DNA from: Triticum aestivum
Lineage: Eukaryota; Streptophyta; Magnoliopsida; Poales; Poaceae
Direction of reading: 5' to 3'
DNA: 64,000 bases
Assembly: GCF_018294505.1 (NCBI RefSeq)
Contig: NC_057796.1
Span: 191,688,239-191,752,238 of the forward strand
Positions 22,437-33,915 of this stretch are shown piece by piece (the first letter of the stretch is position 1; each line of letters opens with the position of its first letter). The translations under genes and the position numbers were made by a program. The notes beneath the pieces were generated by a model. It was not told where the DNA came from. It did not search any database and saw only the letters and a list, made by a program, of their open reading frames with translations.

Positions 22437-22749
22437 ACATTTTGGGCCGAACGAAATTTTTTTCTGTCATACATATGACACTTCTATGACGATAATTGTG
22501 ACAAAACCCGGTATCATCATAGATGTGGTGGGCTCCTACTTCTATGAAAAAAAATGATAACAGAAAATGGGCTTTTCGTCCTGGGCGGGCCGGAGACGCA
22601 GCTGCATGACATTCTTCGGGCCATCCATGACGGAAAAAACCGTGGTAGAAGCGAGGGCGAGGAAAATTTCGGGGAGTTCCCGGTTACGGTGGGAGGTCGG
22701 GGGCCGAGCGATGCGCGTTTCTCTCATACACGTACGCGCGTGTGTGCGA

Positions 22750-23760
22750 GGCGTTGGCTCTAACTGAACCCGAGCGAGGCGTTGGGATCTAACTGAACCC
22801 GAGCGATTGCACTGCAGACTACGCGTTACTGAACCCGAGCGATCGATCGATGGCTGTTAACTGAACCCGATCGAGCGATTCCTTCACTACTGCTGCTAAC
22901 TGAAGCCGATCGATGCTGCCTCTAGATGAACAGTGAGTGTTGCTGGGGGGGTTTGGATGAACAGTTCTCGATGGGGGTGGATGAACAGGACCCCGTGGTG
23001 TTGCCTCTGGATGAACAGGACCCCGATCGATCGAGCCGATTGGGGCTGGATGAACAGGACCCCGTGAAGGGCAGGATGAAGAGGACCACCCCGTGGAGGG
23101 CTGAATGAACAGTAGATGGTGGAGGGCTGGATGCACAGTAGCCCGTGGAGGGGTGGTTGATTAGGAGCCCGTGAAGAGGGCTGGTTGAACAGTAGCCGGT
23201 GGAGTAGCGCGTGGTGGAGGCTGGATGAACAGGAGGCCGTGGATGAACAGTCGCAGGTGGAGGCTGGAGGAGGTCGACGGTGGATGAACAGTAGCCCGTG
23301 GAGGCTAGAGGGGGTCGACGGTGGAGATGAACAGTATCCCGTGGAGTCCCGTTTTGCAGTACGCCACACCCCTCCTGATGAACAGGACCCCCGTTTCGAC
23401 CGTAGCGCTCCAACACAAGTCCGTTTCCTCCGTTTTGCGGTACGCCACACCCCTCCCGATCAACAGGACCCCCGTTTCGATCGTAGGATGTCCGTTTCCT
23501 CCGTTTTGCGGTATGCCAGACCCCTCCCGATGAACAGGATCCCGTTTCAAACGTGGCCGGTCGAACACAAGGCCGTTTCCTCCGTTCTGCGGTACGCCAG
23601 GCCTCGTTTCCATCGGCTGTTCCATCCAAGCCCTCCCGATGAACACGACGACACATTCTGTTCCGACCTGGCCGGTTAGCTCCCATGCGTTCCGTTGCCT
23701 CCCGATGAACACGACGCATTCCGTTGCCTCCCCATGAACACGACGCATTCCGTTGCCTCC
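22750..23760. repeat. CACTA left subterminal repeat field
   Basis: Two related motif series. CTGAACCCGAGCGAT-like units occur four to five times at 22765-22885. ATGAACAGGACCCCGT or ATGAACAGTAGCCCGTGG units occur more than fifteen times from 22925 to 23740. Spacing is irregular and the copies are mostly direct. In CACTA elements such fields are binding sites for the TNPA-type protein. ORFs on both strands are repeats of the motif and not genes. These motifs do not resemble the right-end field. Confidence 0.75.
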
Positions 23761-24039
23761 CCATGAAGACGACGACAATGCTGTTTCTCCGTTCCGACCC
23801 AGCCATGTACGCGAGCCCTGGCCGTACGTATGCGTGAGTAGGCGTTCAAGACCCCGCCCGTATGTACACATACGTGGCCGTATTTTCTTTCTTGCACCCT
23901 GGCTGTTGTACGTACGTGTACATGCTACGTGCGCGCCTCTACTACGACACGTGCGCGCCTCTACATCCACCAGTATATATGTACGTACACGTTCGCGACC
24001 AGAATGACAACGCTACGTACCCTTCGACCAGGTGGGTCC
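23761..24039. other. Left-end spacer rich in CGTACG-type motifs
   Basis: A stretch with many GTACGTA/CGTACG palindromic motifs (23815-24020). No gene or known element end is visible. Confidence 0.5.
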
Positions 24040-27000
24040 CGACTGTCAGGCACTTCCTTGCCTGCGAAGATGTAGCTGGTGGGTCCCAGCAGACAGGGGT
24101 GCGAATCATTTTTTTTTGCCCGGACGCACTTCCTTGCGTGCGAAGATGTAGCTGGTGGGTCCCAGCAGTCAGGGGCAAACGTTTTTTTCGCGAAATACGG
24201 TGGCCCGTCCGGTGGGTCCCAGCTGTCAGGTGGAGGAATAATTATTTTGCACGTAATAAGGAGGCACTTCTTTGCTGCGGCCGTGGACCCAGCTGTCAGC
24301 CTCTCCACGTACAGTCCACGTCCGATGGAAGCCGTTCCTTGACCACGTTGACCACGCCGCGCCGAGAGCACCAGGGCGGTGGACAACGGCGAGGCCTAGG
24401 AAGGGGACGACGCGGAGCCAGGGAAGATGCGGCAGTGGATGCCCACGCGTAGAGGAGTACGAGGGTTCACTTGTTCGCTGCGGTGTGAGGCTGCCATCAC
24501 CGCAGAATAACAGGGGGTGTGGGTGAGTACAGGGATGGCCTGGCCAGCGGTGGGAGTAGTAGGGGGCGGTGAGGCCTCCGCCGAATCGCAGCCGGCCACG
24601 GGAGGCAGGAGCACGAGGCACGACCGGCGCTGGTTTGGGCGGCTCGAGCAAGAAGACCAGAGGTTGAAGAAGCACTACGGCCGTTGGATGGACATCGTAC
24701 GGTCACTGGAGCTAGAATCGTGCATATTGACTAAGTTGAAAAAGCCCTCCGTCCCCGTCAATTTAGTAGGCCCACAAGTCAGCCTGCCACTATACGGGGT
24801 CCTAGCTAACAGGGGGAGTATTCATTTTTTTGTGCGTAATAAGGAGGCACTTCCTTGCGTGCGAAGATATAGCTGGTGGGTCCGAGCTGTCAGCAGCGGT
24901 AACGTTTTTTTCGCGAAATACAGAGGCCCTTTCGGTGGGTCCCTGATGTCAGGTGGAGGAATCATTATTTTGCGCGTAATAAGGAGGCATTTCCTTGCGT
25001 GCAGCCGTGAACCCAGTTGTCGGCCTCTCCACGTACAGTCCACTTCAGATGCATGTTGGTCGTTGACCACATTGACCAGGCCGCGCCGAGAGCACCAGGG
25101 CGGTGGACGACGGCGAGGCCTAGGAAGGGAACGACACGGAGGCAGGGAAGACTCGGCAGTTGTTTCCCACGCGGAGGGGAGTACGACTATACGAGGGTTT
25201 ACTGGTTCGTCTGCCGTTGCCGGAGAATAACAGTAGGTGTGGGTGAGTAGAGGGATGGCTAGGCCATTGATGGGAGTACGGTGGGGCGGTGAGGCCTGCG
25301 CAGCACCACAGTCGACCGCGGGGCCGAGGGAGCAGGCAGTCCCGCCGGCGCTTGTTTGAGCGGCTGGAGCAGGAAGAGCAGAGATTGAAGAACCACGACG
25401 GCCGTTCGATGGACATCCAACAGTCACTGCTTGTGCGTCAACCTTTTTTTAGGAAAGCCTCAAATCTGTGGAAAATAGCATACAGCCCATCTGCCATTAT
25501 TTCTAATAATTTACAGCCCATTTGCTAATTCTTAAGGTTTTTTTGGAGCCCATATTCTTTTTGTTAGCATTACAGCCCATATTGTGGCCACGATTAAAAA
25601 ATTATATGAAATTTTGCATATTTCGGTGCGGTCCGAACTGTTTTTAATCCCGAAATTTCGACTCACATTCAAACTGATTTTAAAAATAAATGTATATCAA
25701 TATAAAATCCAACAAATTCTCCACGCATAAAAATTAATGTAATTTAAAATCTCGAAATGAAAAAAAGATATTTGAAACTAATTGCCGGTTTTATGTGTTT
25801 TAAAAATGTACAACCCATTTCTCATTACTGATAGGCCATTTTCTCGGCCAGCCGAATGAAGCTCTCCTCGTCTTGAAAGATTTGCAGCCCAACAGGCCTG
25901 ACAAAGCGACTTACTTGGCAAATCACAAAAAAACTGGGCCGTGGCCGTGGACCCAGCTGTCAGCCTCTCCACGTACAGTACTCTTCCGATGGAAGTCGGT
26001 CGTTGACCACATTGACCATGCCGCACCGAGAGCACCAGCGCGGTGGACGACGGCGAGGCCTGGGAAGGGGATGACACGGAGCCGGGGAAGACGCGACAAT
26101 GGATGCCCACGCGGAGAGGAGTATGAGGGTTCACTGGTTCGGCTGCGGCGTGAGGCTGCCGTCGCTGCAGAATAACAGGTGTGGGTGAGTAGAGGGATAC
26201 CCTGGGCCAGCGGTGGGAGTAGTAGGGGGCGGTGAGGCCTCCGCGGCATCATAGCCGGCCACGAGAGGCAGGAGCACGCGGCACGACCGGCGCTGCTTTG
26301 GGCAGCTGGAGCAAGAAGACCAGAGGTTGAAGAAGCACTATGGCCGTTGGATGGACATCGTACAGTCACTGGAGCTAGAATCGTTCATATTGACTAAGTT
26401 GACAACGCCCTCCGTCCTCGTCAACTTAGTAGGCCCACAAGTCAGCCACCCACTATGGTCGGTCCCAGCTAGCAGGGGGTATTCATTTTTTGGTGCGTAA
26501 TAAGGAGGCACTTCCTTGCGTGCGAAGATATAGCTGGTGGGTCCGACCTGTCAGCGGGGGGAACGTTTTTTCATGAAATACAAAAGCCCTTCCCACGTAC
26601 AGTGCATGTACAGTGCGTAATAAGGAGGAACTTTCCTTGCGTGCGACCATGGACCTCGTGGGTCCCAGCCGTCAGGCTCTCCACGTACAGTCCTCTTCCG
26701 ATGACTCTCGTATGTTGACCACGCCGCGCCGAACGCACCGAGGCGGTGGACGACGGCGAGGCCCCAGACTGGAACGACCCGGAGATTGGGAAGATGCGGC
26801 AGTGGAGTCGCAGACGAGGAGGAGTGGGAAACTTGACTGGTTCAGGTGCGGGGTGGGCCTACACTCGGCAGAAAATAACAGGAGGTGCGGAGTGGAGGGA
26901 TGTCCTGGCCGTCGGCGGGGTAGCGTTTTGCTGAGGAGCGCAAGACAACGCCGCTAGACGCCGAAGGCAAGAGCAGGCGGTTCCGGCAGCGTTGGGGGAA

Positions 27001-27060
27001 GAAGACGAGAGATTGAAGAAGAATGCCGGCCGTTGGATGTAAATCCAACACCTTCTTAGG
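24040..27060. repeat. Four-copy array of ~0.7-kb direct repeats
   Basis: Successive copies lie at about 24040-24745, 24770-25435, 25925-26400 and 26440-27060, recognised by shared landmarks. CTCTCCACGTACAGT occurs near 24300, 25025, 25966 and 26680. A GCCGTTGGATGGACATC-like end occurs near 24680, 25400, 26343 and 27030. Copies 1 to 3 are close; copy 4 is diverged. Each copy contains GTGGGTCCCAGCTGTCAG motifs and a GC-rich core with Pro/Arg-rich minus-strand ORFs. Those ORFs resemble 5'-leader or first-exon sequence but show no domain. Copy 3 is preceded by an unrelated AT-rich block (25440-25924) with repeated ACAGCCCAT motifs. Confidence 0.8.
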
Positions 27061-27777
27061 CTTCGACCTACTGGCCCACATGTCAGCCAGTCCATTTGTT
27101 TTTTAGTCCATTTGGTGGGCTGGGTGAAACAATGATGTAGCATCTATGCAGCCCGCTTAAATCCCATTTGCATTTTTCTCGAAATCCGCGGACTTGCTGG
27201 GCTGGGTGAAAATATCATGTTGGGCTAGACGGAGAAATGTTATAAAAACATAAACACATGATTGCACGTCAGTAAAATCTTTGCAAGCATGTACGCAATC
27301 ACTAGGAGTTAACTTGCCAAGTTATATATAAACAATTATTATTATTATTTTGTAAGAACTTTCAACTTACGAAATAAAATATCATTTTAATTTGATGAGT
27401 TAATAGTACGTGGGGTATTATTATTTTTTAGGCTAGACGTGGGACAGTTGAGTTGGTTCTAGGGGAAAGTACTGGGAGAAAACTCAGTTTACATCGGAAA
27501 AGAAAGTGGGAGAAAATTCAGAGACCTGCTGGGTCCACCTGAGGAGGGGAATATGTTGGGAGGAAGGAGATTCAAAGCACGGCAGCCAAGTGAACTAGTT
27601 TTTTTTACGGACAAGTGAACTAGTTTACATACATAAGCAAATAGCCACTAAAAAAGCAATCAGGTTAATGGGTTCTTAAAAGAAATATTTCGGACAAAAC
27701 AGATAATTACGACACATAGGCTAATGCATGAAACACTCAGATGATAAAGGTGCTTATAAACAGATAAAGTACAACAT
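27061..27777. other. Non-coding CACTA interior
   Basis: AT-rich, with no ORF of note. It contains a 15-base direct repeat with an oligo-T insert (27587-27626, listed separately). Confidence 0.6.
27587..27626 (-). repeat. Possible 10-bp retroposon footprint with 15-bp TSD
   Basis: CAAGTGAACTAGTTT is repeated perfectly at 27587-27601 and 27612-27626. Between the copies is TTTTTACGGA, i.e. TCCGTAAAAA on the minus strand. An A-tail with a long TSD is the mark of target-primed reverse transcription. The insert is so short that a repair-generated duplication with filler is a real alternative. Confidence 0.4.
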
Positions 27778-28333
27778 CTAGACCTTCCTGGCACGCTTGA
27801 TCATGACGCTGCGGCTGTCCGTGTACTCATCGGTTACGGGAAGCAGACACGCCCTCATGTCCAAGATCTGCCTGTACATGTCGTAGCATGCATATGCGTC
27901 CTTGGCCGCGTAGGTTATGTAGGCTAGATTCAGAGGTACCTCCCACGTGTTCAGGTTGTCTTCTTTCATGTTGGCGTATCAGGGGTCGATGATGGTCTCA
28001 GCGAGGTAAACCACGGAGTCCTTCTCCTGCCCGTTGCTGATGATCTTGTATTGCTTCTGGATGTCGACAAGCTTGTTGCACCAGATGGCCGAATCATCGC
28101 ATTCTTCCTTCTCTCCACCGTAGCGAAGGTGCAGTCGGTGCTGCTGATGAAATGGGTGAATGCTCCAGAACCTGGTGCAGCCATAGGACTGAGGCGAGGC
28201 AGAGCTTCATCGAGTCCGTATCGTTGGTGTACATCACATTCAACTTGGTGCAGCCATAGGAATGAACGGCGAACTCAAAGGGGAACTCCTTGCTGAAGTC
28301 CATATCCAGCAGGCTCACCCCTCGGATCGCCAT
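27778..28333 (-). pseudogene. DnaQ/WRN-type 3'-5' exonuclease-like gene, broken
   Basis: The minus-strand ATG at 28333 opens MAIRGVSLLDMDFSKEFPFEF, which I recognise from the abundant Triticeae family of small 3'-5' exonuclease-like proteins (RNase H fold, WRN exonuclease group). A YGCTKLNVMYTNDTDS stretch follows. Sequence corresponding to the catalytic centre is missing or out of frame between about 28190 and 28130. The C-terminal part resumes in another frame with LVDIQKQYKI, VYLAETIIDP, then TGA at 27979-27981, then LAYITYAAKDAYACYDMYRQ to TAG at 27778. The YAAKDAYxxYxxY pattern corresponds to the last exonuclease motif. Frame change plus stop make it a pseudogene. It lies inside the CACTA element and is probably a captured gene fragment. 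Confidence 0.68.
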
Positions 28334-28772
28334 TGGCGTCTCTTCGAGTGAACGAGTGTGTAGGCGGCGGCAGCAGTTCGTTTTTCAGCTCTTGGGGAAC
28401 TGGATTCAACAGTAAGCTGAGTGTGTACACGCGACAACAGTTACTACCCCTCCCTTGTCCGCTGCACACCCGACAGAAGATGCACCCTCGGCCACACGTC
28501 GGTTCACGAGCGGGTCTGTATTGGTACTGTAATAACAGGAGTTAGTGGTCACTTTACTTAAATTTAATTAGCTTTAATAGAAATTTATACTTAAAACAAG
28601 CAATGCATTCGCTCGTTCTATCAGTGCCACAGGATCAACATGCACAACAATTAGAATTATTATTCTCAGGACGCTCACGATCAGCACATTTATCGCACTT
28701 TCACAAAGATAATACTACCAAGTTTGAACTGTTTGTTATGGTTGTTGTCCTCTGCATCATCATGCCGTGTTT
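28334..28772. other. Flank of exonuclease pseudogene
   Basis: Non-coding. It may hold the former minus-strand promoter and leader of the exonuclease-like gene, but no clear TATA box can be assigned. Confidence 0.4.
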
Positions 28773-29035
28773 CCCAGCTTGCAAGATTCAGAACCAACAA
28801 ATAAGATCCAAATAATAAGTACAGCAAAGATGCCTACACATCTCATTGATTCCTAGCTTGCAAGATTCAGAACCAACAAATAAGATCCAAATAATAACTA
28901 CAACAAAGATGCCTACACATCTCATTGATTCCCAGCTTGCAAGATTCAGAACCAACAAATAAGATTCAAATAATAAGTACAACAAAGATGCCTACACATC
29001 TCACTGATTCCCAGCTTGCAAGATTCAGAACCAAC
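28773..29035. repeat. 79-bp tandem repeat, 3.3 copies
   Basis: Units start at 28773, 28852, 28931 and 29010, each with C(C/T)AGCTTGCAAGATTCAGA. Copies differ at a few bases; the fourth is cut after ~26 bases. Confidence 0.93.
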
Positions 29036-30093
29036 CCATTAGAGCCTTTTGATAAAGTGAATATCGAGATTAAAATCCATCTTGGCTAGCCATGTCATAC
29101 AATCGAAGAACTTGGCGAATGCTCTTGATCGTCACAACATCTGTAGTTGAGTATTCCTGTTTGCACAGCGCAGATAATAAAGAGCATGATTACTATAATA
29201 GTGGCACTAGTGGAAGTAAACCTGCAGCTCCACTCGATGATTCAATTCATGCCACTTTTTCTGCAGTTCGCCTGAAATGAAGCAAAAATTGCATCATTCA
29301 ACTACGGCTCATATTGCAAAGGCTAATAAAATGTTGCACGAGATTACCAGCAGAATTTGACGGAGATTTTGGAAACTCCAATCACCATTTTGTGCAGTTC
29401 CACCAGAATTGAGAGATGTTGCCCATGTAACATTTTAGTTGGACTGCACAAGACACTCATTCCAAAAAAGTGTTTTGTGCAGTTCACCAAAAGGTCACAA
29501 TAGCAACAAGGTGAAATGGATATCCCTATCTGCACAAAAAGATAGAAAGTAAACAGTTGCTTGTCAATAAGAATATACGAAACATATACAAAATGAAAAG
29601 AAGCATCTTAATTATGTTCATGGCAATCACGCAAGGACAGTAGAAATTTTAAAACGTCAGCAATGCTTCATGTTACCAGAAGCATTACGATCAACAATGA
29701 GATTCCTCAAATATGGGATTACTTTAATGGTGGCATTTCTTGTTTACTAGACACAGTAAATCAATAGCAGCTAAAGAGTTGGTTTAAGGGCATGGGACCG
29801 TGGGGACACCAAGACACTCAGCAGCGTAAAGGAGCAACTTACTTATCATACTGGGGAAAACAGCAGGAGTGCCATTTGTAACACAGTTTAATTGCATCTT
29901 ATCACTGGAGGCATTAGATTAACAATAACACTGGTTAGACATGTCCCTAAGGTAACAGTGTGATCGCTTCATTTTACATGCGCCCTTACATGAACAACAG
30001 CAAAAGGTTGGTATAAGGACATGCGATAGTGGACGCATCAGCAAAATGTACCCACAAGGAGGCATAAAGTGGTGATGCCGAGTTTGTTCATGC
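29036..30093. other. Non-coding CACTA interior
   Basis: About 1 kb of AT-rich sequence. Several stretches near TGCAGTTC(A/G)CC recur (29265, 29395, 29480). No ORF with a recognisable domain and no element end is seen. Confidence 0.55.
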
Positions 30094-30395
30094 TATGTGA
30101 GGGCAGCAAACCTAATCCTGGAGACCTTGTACTATGTGAGGGCAGCAAATCTAATCCTGGAGACCTTTTACTATGTGAGGGCAGCAAATCTAATCCTGGA
30201 GACCTTTTACTATGTGAGGGTAGCAAATCTAATCCTGGAGACCTTTTACTATGTGAGGGCAGCAAATCTAATCCTGAGACCTTTTACTATGTGAGGGCAA
30301 CAAATCTAATCCTGAGACCTTTTACTATGTGAGGGCAGCAAATCTAATCCTGGAGACCTTTTACTATGTGATGGCAGCAAACCTAATCCTGGACA
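30094..30395. repeat. 39-bp minisatellite, 8 copies
   Basis: Units of TATGTGAGGGCAGCAAATCT plus AATCCTGGAGACCTTTTAC repeat eight times; two copies are one base shorter (CCTGAGACC). Because 39 is a multiple of three, repetitive ORFs appear on both strands; these are not genes. Confidence 0.93.
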
Positions 30396-30583
30396 TACTC
30401 TGTTGACTTGTCCACCAGCCGCCACTTTCTATCCTTTTTTCAACCAATAATAGATCTGCTCCTTATTCAGTTTGTACTGCGTTTTCCCATCATTTCCCTT
30501 TTCAACCAAGAGACCGGTTGGGTATCCGGTCTCTACTACTTTCACCATATTATTTCCTCTTTGAATCAAGTCCTAGATTCATG

Positions 30584-31133
30584 CTACAACTTTCCCCCCT
30601 TTCTTCGTTGTTTGAACAAAGCCCTAGATTTGAATGCATGAAGTAGCTTTACCTCTAATAATACTAAAAATTTAGGTGGCTTTGGAAGAGCTGATGGGAG
30701 TAGAAAAAGATGCACATGCAGACACGTGGGGAGCTGGGGCAGTAGAGCAAGGCCGCTTTCGAATAACTTATACGTGAGGGTTGCCGGGATGTTGGCGGCG
30801 GCAGGTCGGATCTGCGGACAATACGGCAGGGAGGAAGAAGGGTCGGAGGACCTCCTGAGCCGGCGCTGTGTCGGAGAGAACGGCACGGGCAGAGGATCGG
30901 GCCCCTCCGGCAGCTGTGGGTTTCCTCCCTCGGTGGTGATGACCGCGTGAACGATGCACCTTTTGTCCTCTACACACACCGGCCGAAGGGATCCGGCCGG
31001 ATCTGTGACCAGCGGTGAGCAGAGAGAAAATGTCGCTACCGCTGTCTTGTTTATATCTGGAGAGGATGAGAGAATGAAGAGAGCAACCCTAGTAAAGCAA
31101 GCGCTCAGGCCCCTGCGTCCATATATAGTGGAG
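30584..31133 (-). other. Possible promoter and first exon of an unknown gene fragment
   Basis: On the minus strand a TATA-like box (31121-31127, TATATAT) is followed by a CT-rich leader and then a GC-rich ORF from 30979 to 30584 (131 codons) without a domain I recognise. The composition shift (GC-rich ORF, AT-rich surroundings) suggests a captured 5' gene end. The rest of the gene is not evident. Low confidence that it is expressed. Confidence 0.3.
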
Positions 31134-31847
31134 TGATTATATTTTCTCTCTCCACAACAAGCGTTTCAATTTGTGTACGTGGCATTAAAGAAAAGAAACT
31201 CTCTATTTAAGGTGACTACTGTACGACTCCTACTTACTACTAGTAGTACTACAGTATTGTTCACTTGTGCTCCCCGCCCTTCCATTCATTGAACAACCCC
31301 ACGGGTGAATAAACATACAGTAAGTACTGTATTTATATAGAACGAACAAGCTCGAACTATTTTCGCGTAGTTAAAAGTTGAGGGCGGGGCTTTTCCCGGG
31401 CAGTACGCGCGGCAGTTTTCGGGTATGCGGTTTGACAGAGAGGCGAGGAGGGTGAGTGAGTGGGGCCGTGCGATTCGACGGCGCGTTACTGCTGGAAAGA
31501 CTTGTGATATGACCACTCACTATAGTCATGAATTACTGGCGCTCCGACCGGGGTGATGCCCCCCTTCCGTTCCGCGCTCTAATCTGGTGCATGACACGTC
31601 GACCCGGATGCTGGCTCTCCCACATGTCGGAGTAGTAAGAAGGAGCAAAGAATGATGCGGTATATACTAGTACTATACTAGAGTACTACTCAGGTCGGAG
31701 GAGTGCGAACCACGACAGCCCAGTGAACCAGCAGTGCGAACCACGGTAGCCGAGTGAACCAGCAGTAGAAAACAATGTGGTGATATGGCCATAAAAAACA
31801 ATGTGCTACGTCCACACTGTAGCATGTACAGTAACACTCCTCTTTGT
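31134..31847. other. Non-coding interval
   Basis: No supported gene. It contains a short direct repeat with AGTGCGAACCACG and AGTGAACCAGCAGT around 31698-31764. Confidence 0.5.
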
Positions 31848-32411
31848 TTGGATCCCTGAGTTAGAGCTATTTTGGGTTGAAATAGCCTCAAATTATCGAA
31901 ACAAGAGGGGTTAGTTTGAGCTAGTTTGCTCTAACCCAGCTAAAAAAATAGCCCGGTGGAGAGGTTCTAATTGGGTTAGTTATCCTCGGGCCCACTAAAA
32001 GAGAACTAAAAAAATCTCCCCTTCCCGCACCAGATCGCTCCCCCCCTCTCGCACGACTCCTCTCTGTTCCCCATAGGGCCGCTCGCCCTCTCTCTCCTCC
32101 GGCCGCCCTCTCCTTCCCGCCTCCGCCGCCCTACTCCGGCCGCCCTCTCCCTCCGGCCTTCGAAGGTCGCCCCGCTCCCCCTTCACTAGTCGTTTTTCTC
32201 CCTCTGTCGTGCGCGGCGGTGGCGCATCTACCAGGGAGGTCGCGAGAGGGGTGAGTTTGTTCGTTCCTTCTCTGTCTCACGGCCATATCATTGATCTTGC
32301 TTGCTCTAGCGCTAATTTTGATTTGGAAAAGTAGATCCCGATCAAACTTGGTATAGATTTGTGGTGCACGCATGGAATTGTTTGATGCTGCTTGAGGAGG
32401 TAATAAATCTT

Positions 32412-32937
32412 TCTAGAGGCCCAAAGATTCAGGTCACCTTTCTAGGTATTTCAATTTCAGGCTTGCATTATTTCTAGAGGCCCAAAGATTCAGTTCACCT
32501 TTCTAGGTATTTTAATTTCAGGCTTGCATTATTTCTAGAGGCCCAAAGATTCAGTTCACCTTTCTAGGTATTTCAGTTTCAGGCTTGCATTATTTCTAGA
32601 GGCCCAAAGATTCAGTTCACCTTTCTAGGTATTTTAGTTACAGGCTTGCATTATTTCTAGAGGCCCAAAGATTAAGTTCCCAGTNNNNNNNNNNTCTAGG
32701 TATTTCAGTTTCAGGCTTGCATTATTTCTAGAGGCCCAAAGATTCAGTTCACCTTTCTAGGTATTTCACTTCCAGGCTTGCATTATTTCTAGAGGCCCAA
32801 AGATTCAGTTCACCTTTCTAGGTATTTCAGTTTCAGGCTTGCATTATCTCTAGAGGCCCAAAGATTCAGTTCACCTTTCTAGGTATTTTAGTTACAGGCT
32901 TGCATTATTTCTAGAGGCCCAAAGATTAAGTTCCCAG
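32412..32937. repeat. 61-bp tandem repeat array, interrupted by a gap
   Basis: Units of TCTAGAGGCCCAAAGATTCA... start at 32412, 32473, 32534 and so on, about four and a half before the gap and four after. Sequence on both sides of the 10-N gap ends with the same variant GATTAAGTTCCCAGT (before 32685 and before 32938), so part of the array may be an assembly duplicate. Confidence 0.88.
32685..32694. other. Assembly gap (10 N)
   Basis: Ten Ns within the 61-bp array, a nominal gap size. Confidence 0.99.
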
Positions 32938-33068
32938 TCGGCGGCAAACGGCCCTGCTACCCATGCCGGTGTCGACCTCAACTCGCAAGGGCCAGCGTCG
33001 GAGGGGTTCCCGCGGCTTGGGCTCTACAGAGCCTTCCTCCAGAGCGACGATGGCGAGGTCCTCCCTCG
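32938..33068 (+). other. Exon-like segment with splice signals
   Basis: Bounded by CAG at 32935-32937 and GTGCGT after 33068. It is open in one frame and encodes a run with GVDLNSQGPASEGFP and FLQSDDGEVLP. This resembles the N-terminal region of Myb/SANT-like proteins tied to Triticeae Harbinger elements, from memory only. The next exon is not found; it is a fragment. Confidence 0.35.
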
Positions 33069-33317
33069 GTGCGTGAGGGGCTCCGGGCTCCCTCCCTATC
33101 GTGAATGACTTCCATGATGAGTTAGCTCATTCTTTGTTTCATGAAGTGTTTTTTTATTTTGTGAAGCTTGATTGACGACTTGTATGTTTAAGTGGGATAT
33201 CTCATTTGTATGGACAAAGTAAAAATTATCATGTTTTGCATGCTTGATTTGTATAGATGGTTCGTTTATGTCAATTGTGAGCGGGAGGAGGCCACAGAAG
33301 AGCCGGCTACACTAAGA

Positions 33318-33660
33318 GGGTGCTTGGATCCAAGGGACTTATTTTAGTCTAACTAAAAATAGTCTCTTTAAGAGGCTAAAGTTCCAAGCACCCCTGACTA
33401 AAGAGGGGCTAAAACTAGTCTTGAGACTAAAAAAATTTAGTGAGGGGTACCCCTACTAATATGTGGACTAGTCCTCTCTCTCCTCATTTAACTCCTCTCC
33501 TTTAACACAGGCGAGTTCTGGATTGGAGGGTTTGGAGGATAATAAATGCTCATTAACTTGATTTTAGTCTCTTTAGTATTTGGATCCAAGCATGGGTGAG
33601 GCTAGCAAGTTTTACTCCCACTACTTTTAGTCATGGAACTAAAACGTATCCAAGCACCCT
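33318..33660. mobile_element. MITE (343 bp)
   Basis: Inverted ends GGGTGCTTGGATCC... and ...GTATCCAAGCACCCT, with internal TTTTAGTC/GACTAAAA inverted motifs. This end type is common among wheat Harbinger-like MITEs. A TSD is not clear, so the superfamily is tentative. Confidence 0.6.
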
Positions 33661-33870
33661 CCAAATCCGGCAGGAAATAGGGTCCAAAGTAGTCAAATGA
33701 TAGAGATAGAGCATTTATTGTCAATCTAACCCTGCCATCCATACACCTATTTGGTTTAGAGTTAGTTCAGGGTTAGAATCTAACTCTAACCACTAACTGA
33801 GTTAGAGTTCTCCTCGTCTCGGTTCATCGCCATCGTACTTTCCCCATTCCTGTGTTTTCAGTATCCTGCG

Positions 33871-33915
33871 AATCAAAGAGGCCCTTTTTTTGTGGGAAAA
33901 ATCAAAGAGGCCCTT
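33871..33915 (-). repeat. Possible 13-bp retroposon footprint with 16-bp TSD
   Basis: AATCAAAGAGGCCCTT is repeated perfectly at 33871-33886 and 33900-33915. The 13 bases between are TTTTTGTGGGAAA, i.e. TTTCCCACAAAAA on the minus strand, ending in an A-run. This fits an extremely 5'-truncated LINE-type insertion; a repair duplication with filler is an alternative. Confidence 0.45.

Larger units (their letters stand above)
31848..33806. mobile_element. Possible PIF/Harbinger-like element remnant
   Basis: The left part (GTTTGGATCCCTGAGTTAGAG...) and right part (TTTGGTTTAGAGTTAGTTCAGG... at 33748-33806) resemble the two ends of a Triticeae Harbinger-type family as I remember it. Between them lie a GC-rich leader (32015-32260), a 61-bp tandem array, an exon-like segment at 32938-33068 and an inserted MITE. 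I cannot confirm a TSD or terminal inverted repeat, so the boundaries are tentative. Confidence 0.35.

Noticed and set aside
22819..23970. Several ORFs of 100-290 codons, Ser/Pro- or Arg/Gly-rich
   Set aside because: They are translations of the left subterminal repeats, open in many frames and both strands, with no start or codon signal.
30038..30332. Proteins with a 13-residue repeat
   Set aside because: A 39-bp minisatellite is a multiple of three and gives periodic ORFs in all frames that lack stops; no promoter or flanking coding sequence.
28773..30395. CRISPR-like regular repeats
   Set aside because: The copies abut with no unique spacers, and the context is a plant transposon; they are minisatellites.
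31848..33806. Firm call of a Harbinger element with ends
   Set aside because: No TSD and no clear inverted ends; kept only as a tentative feature.
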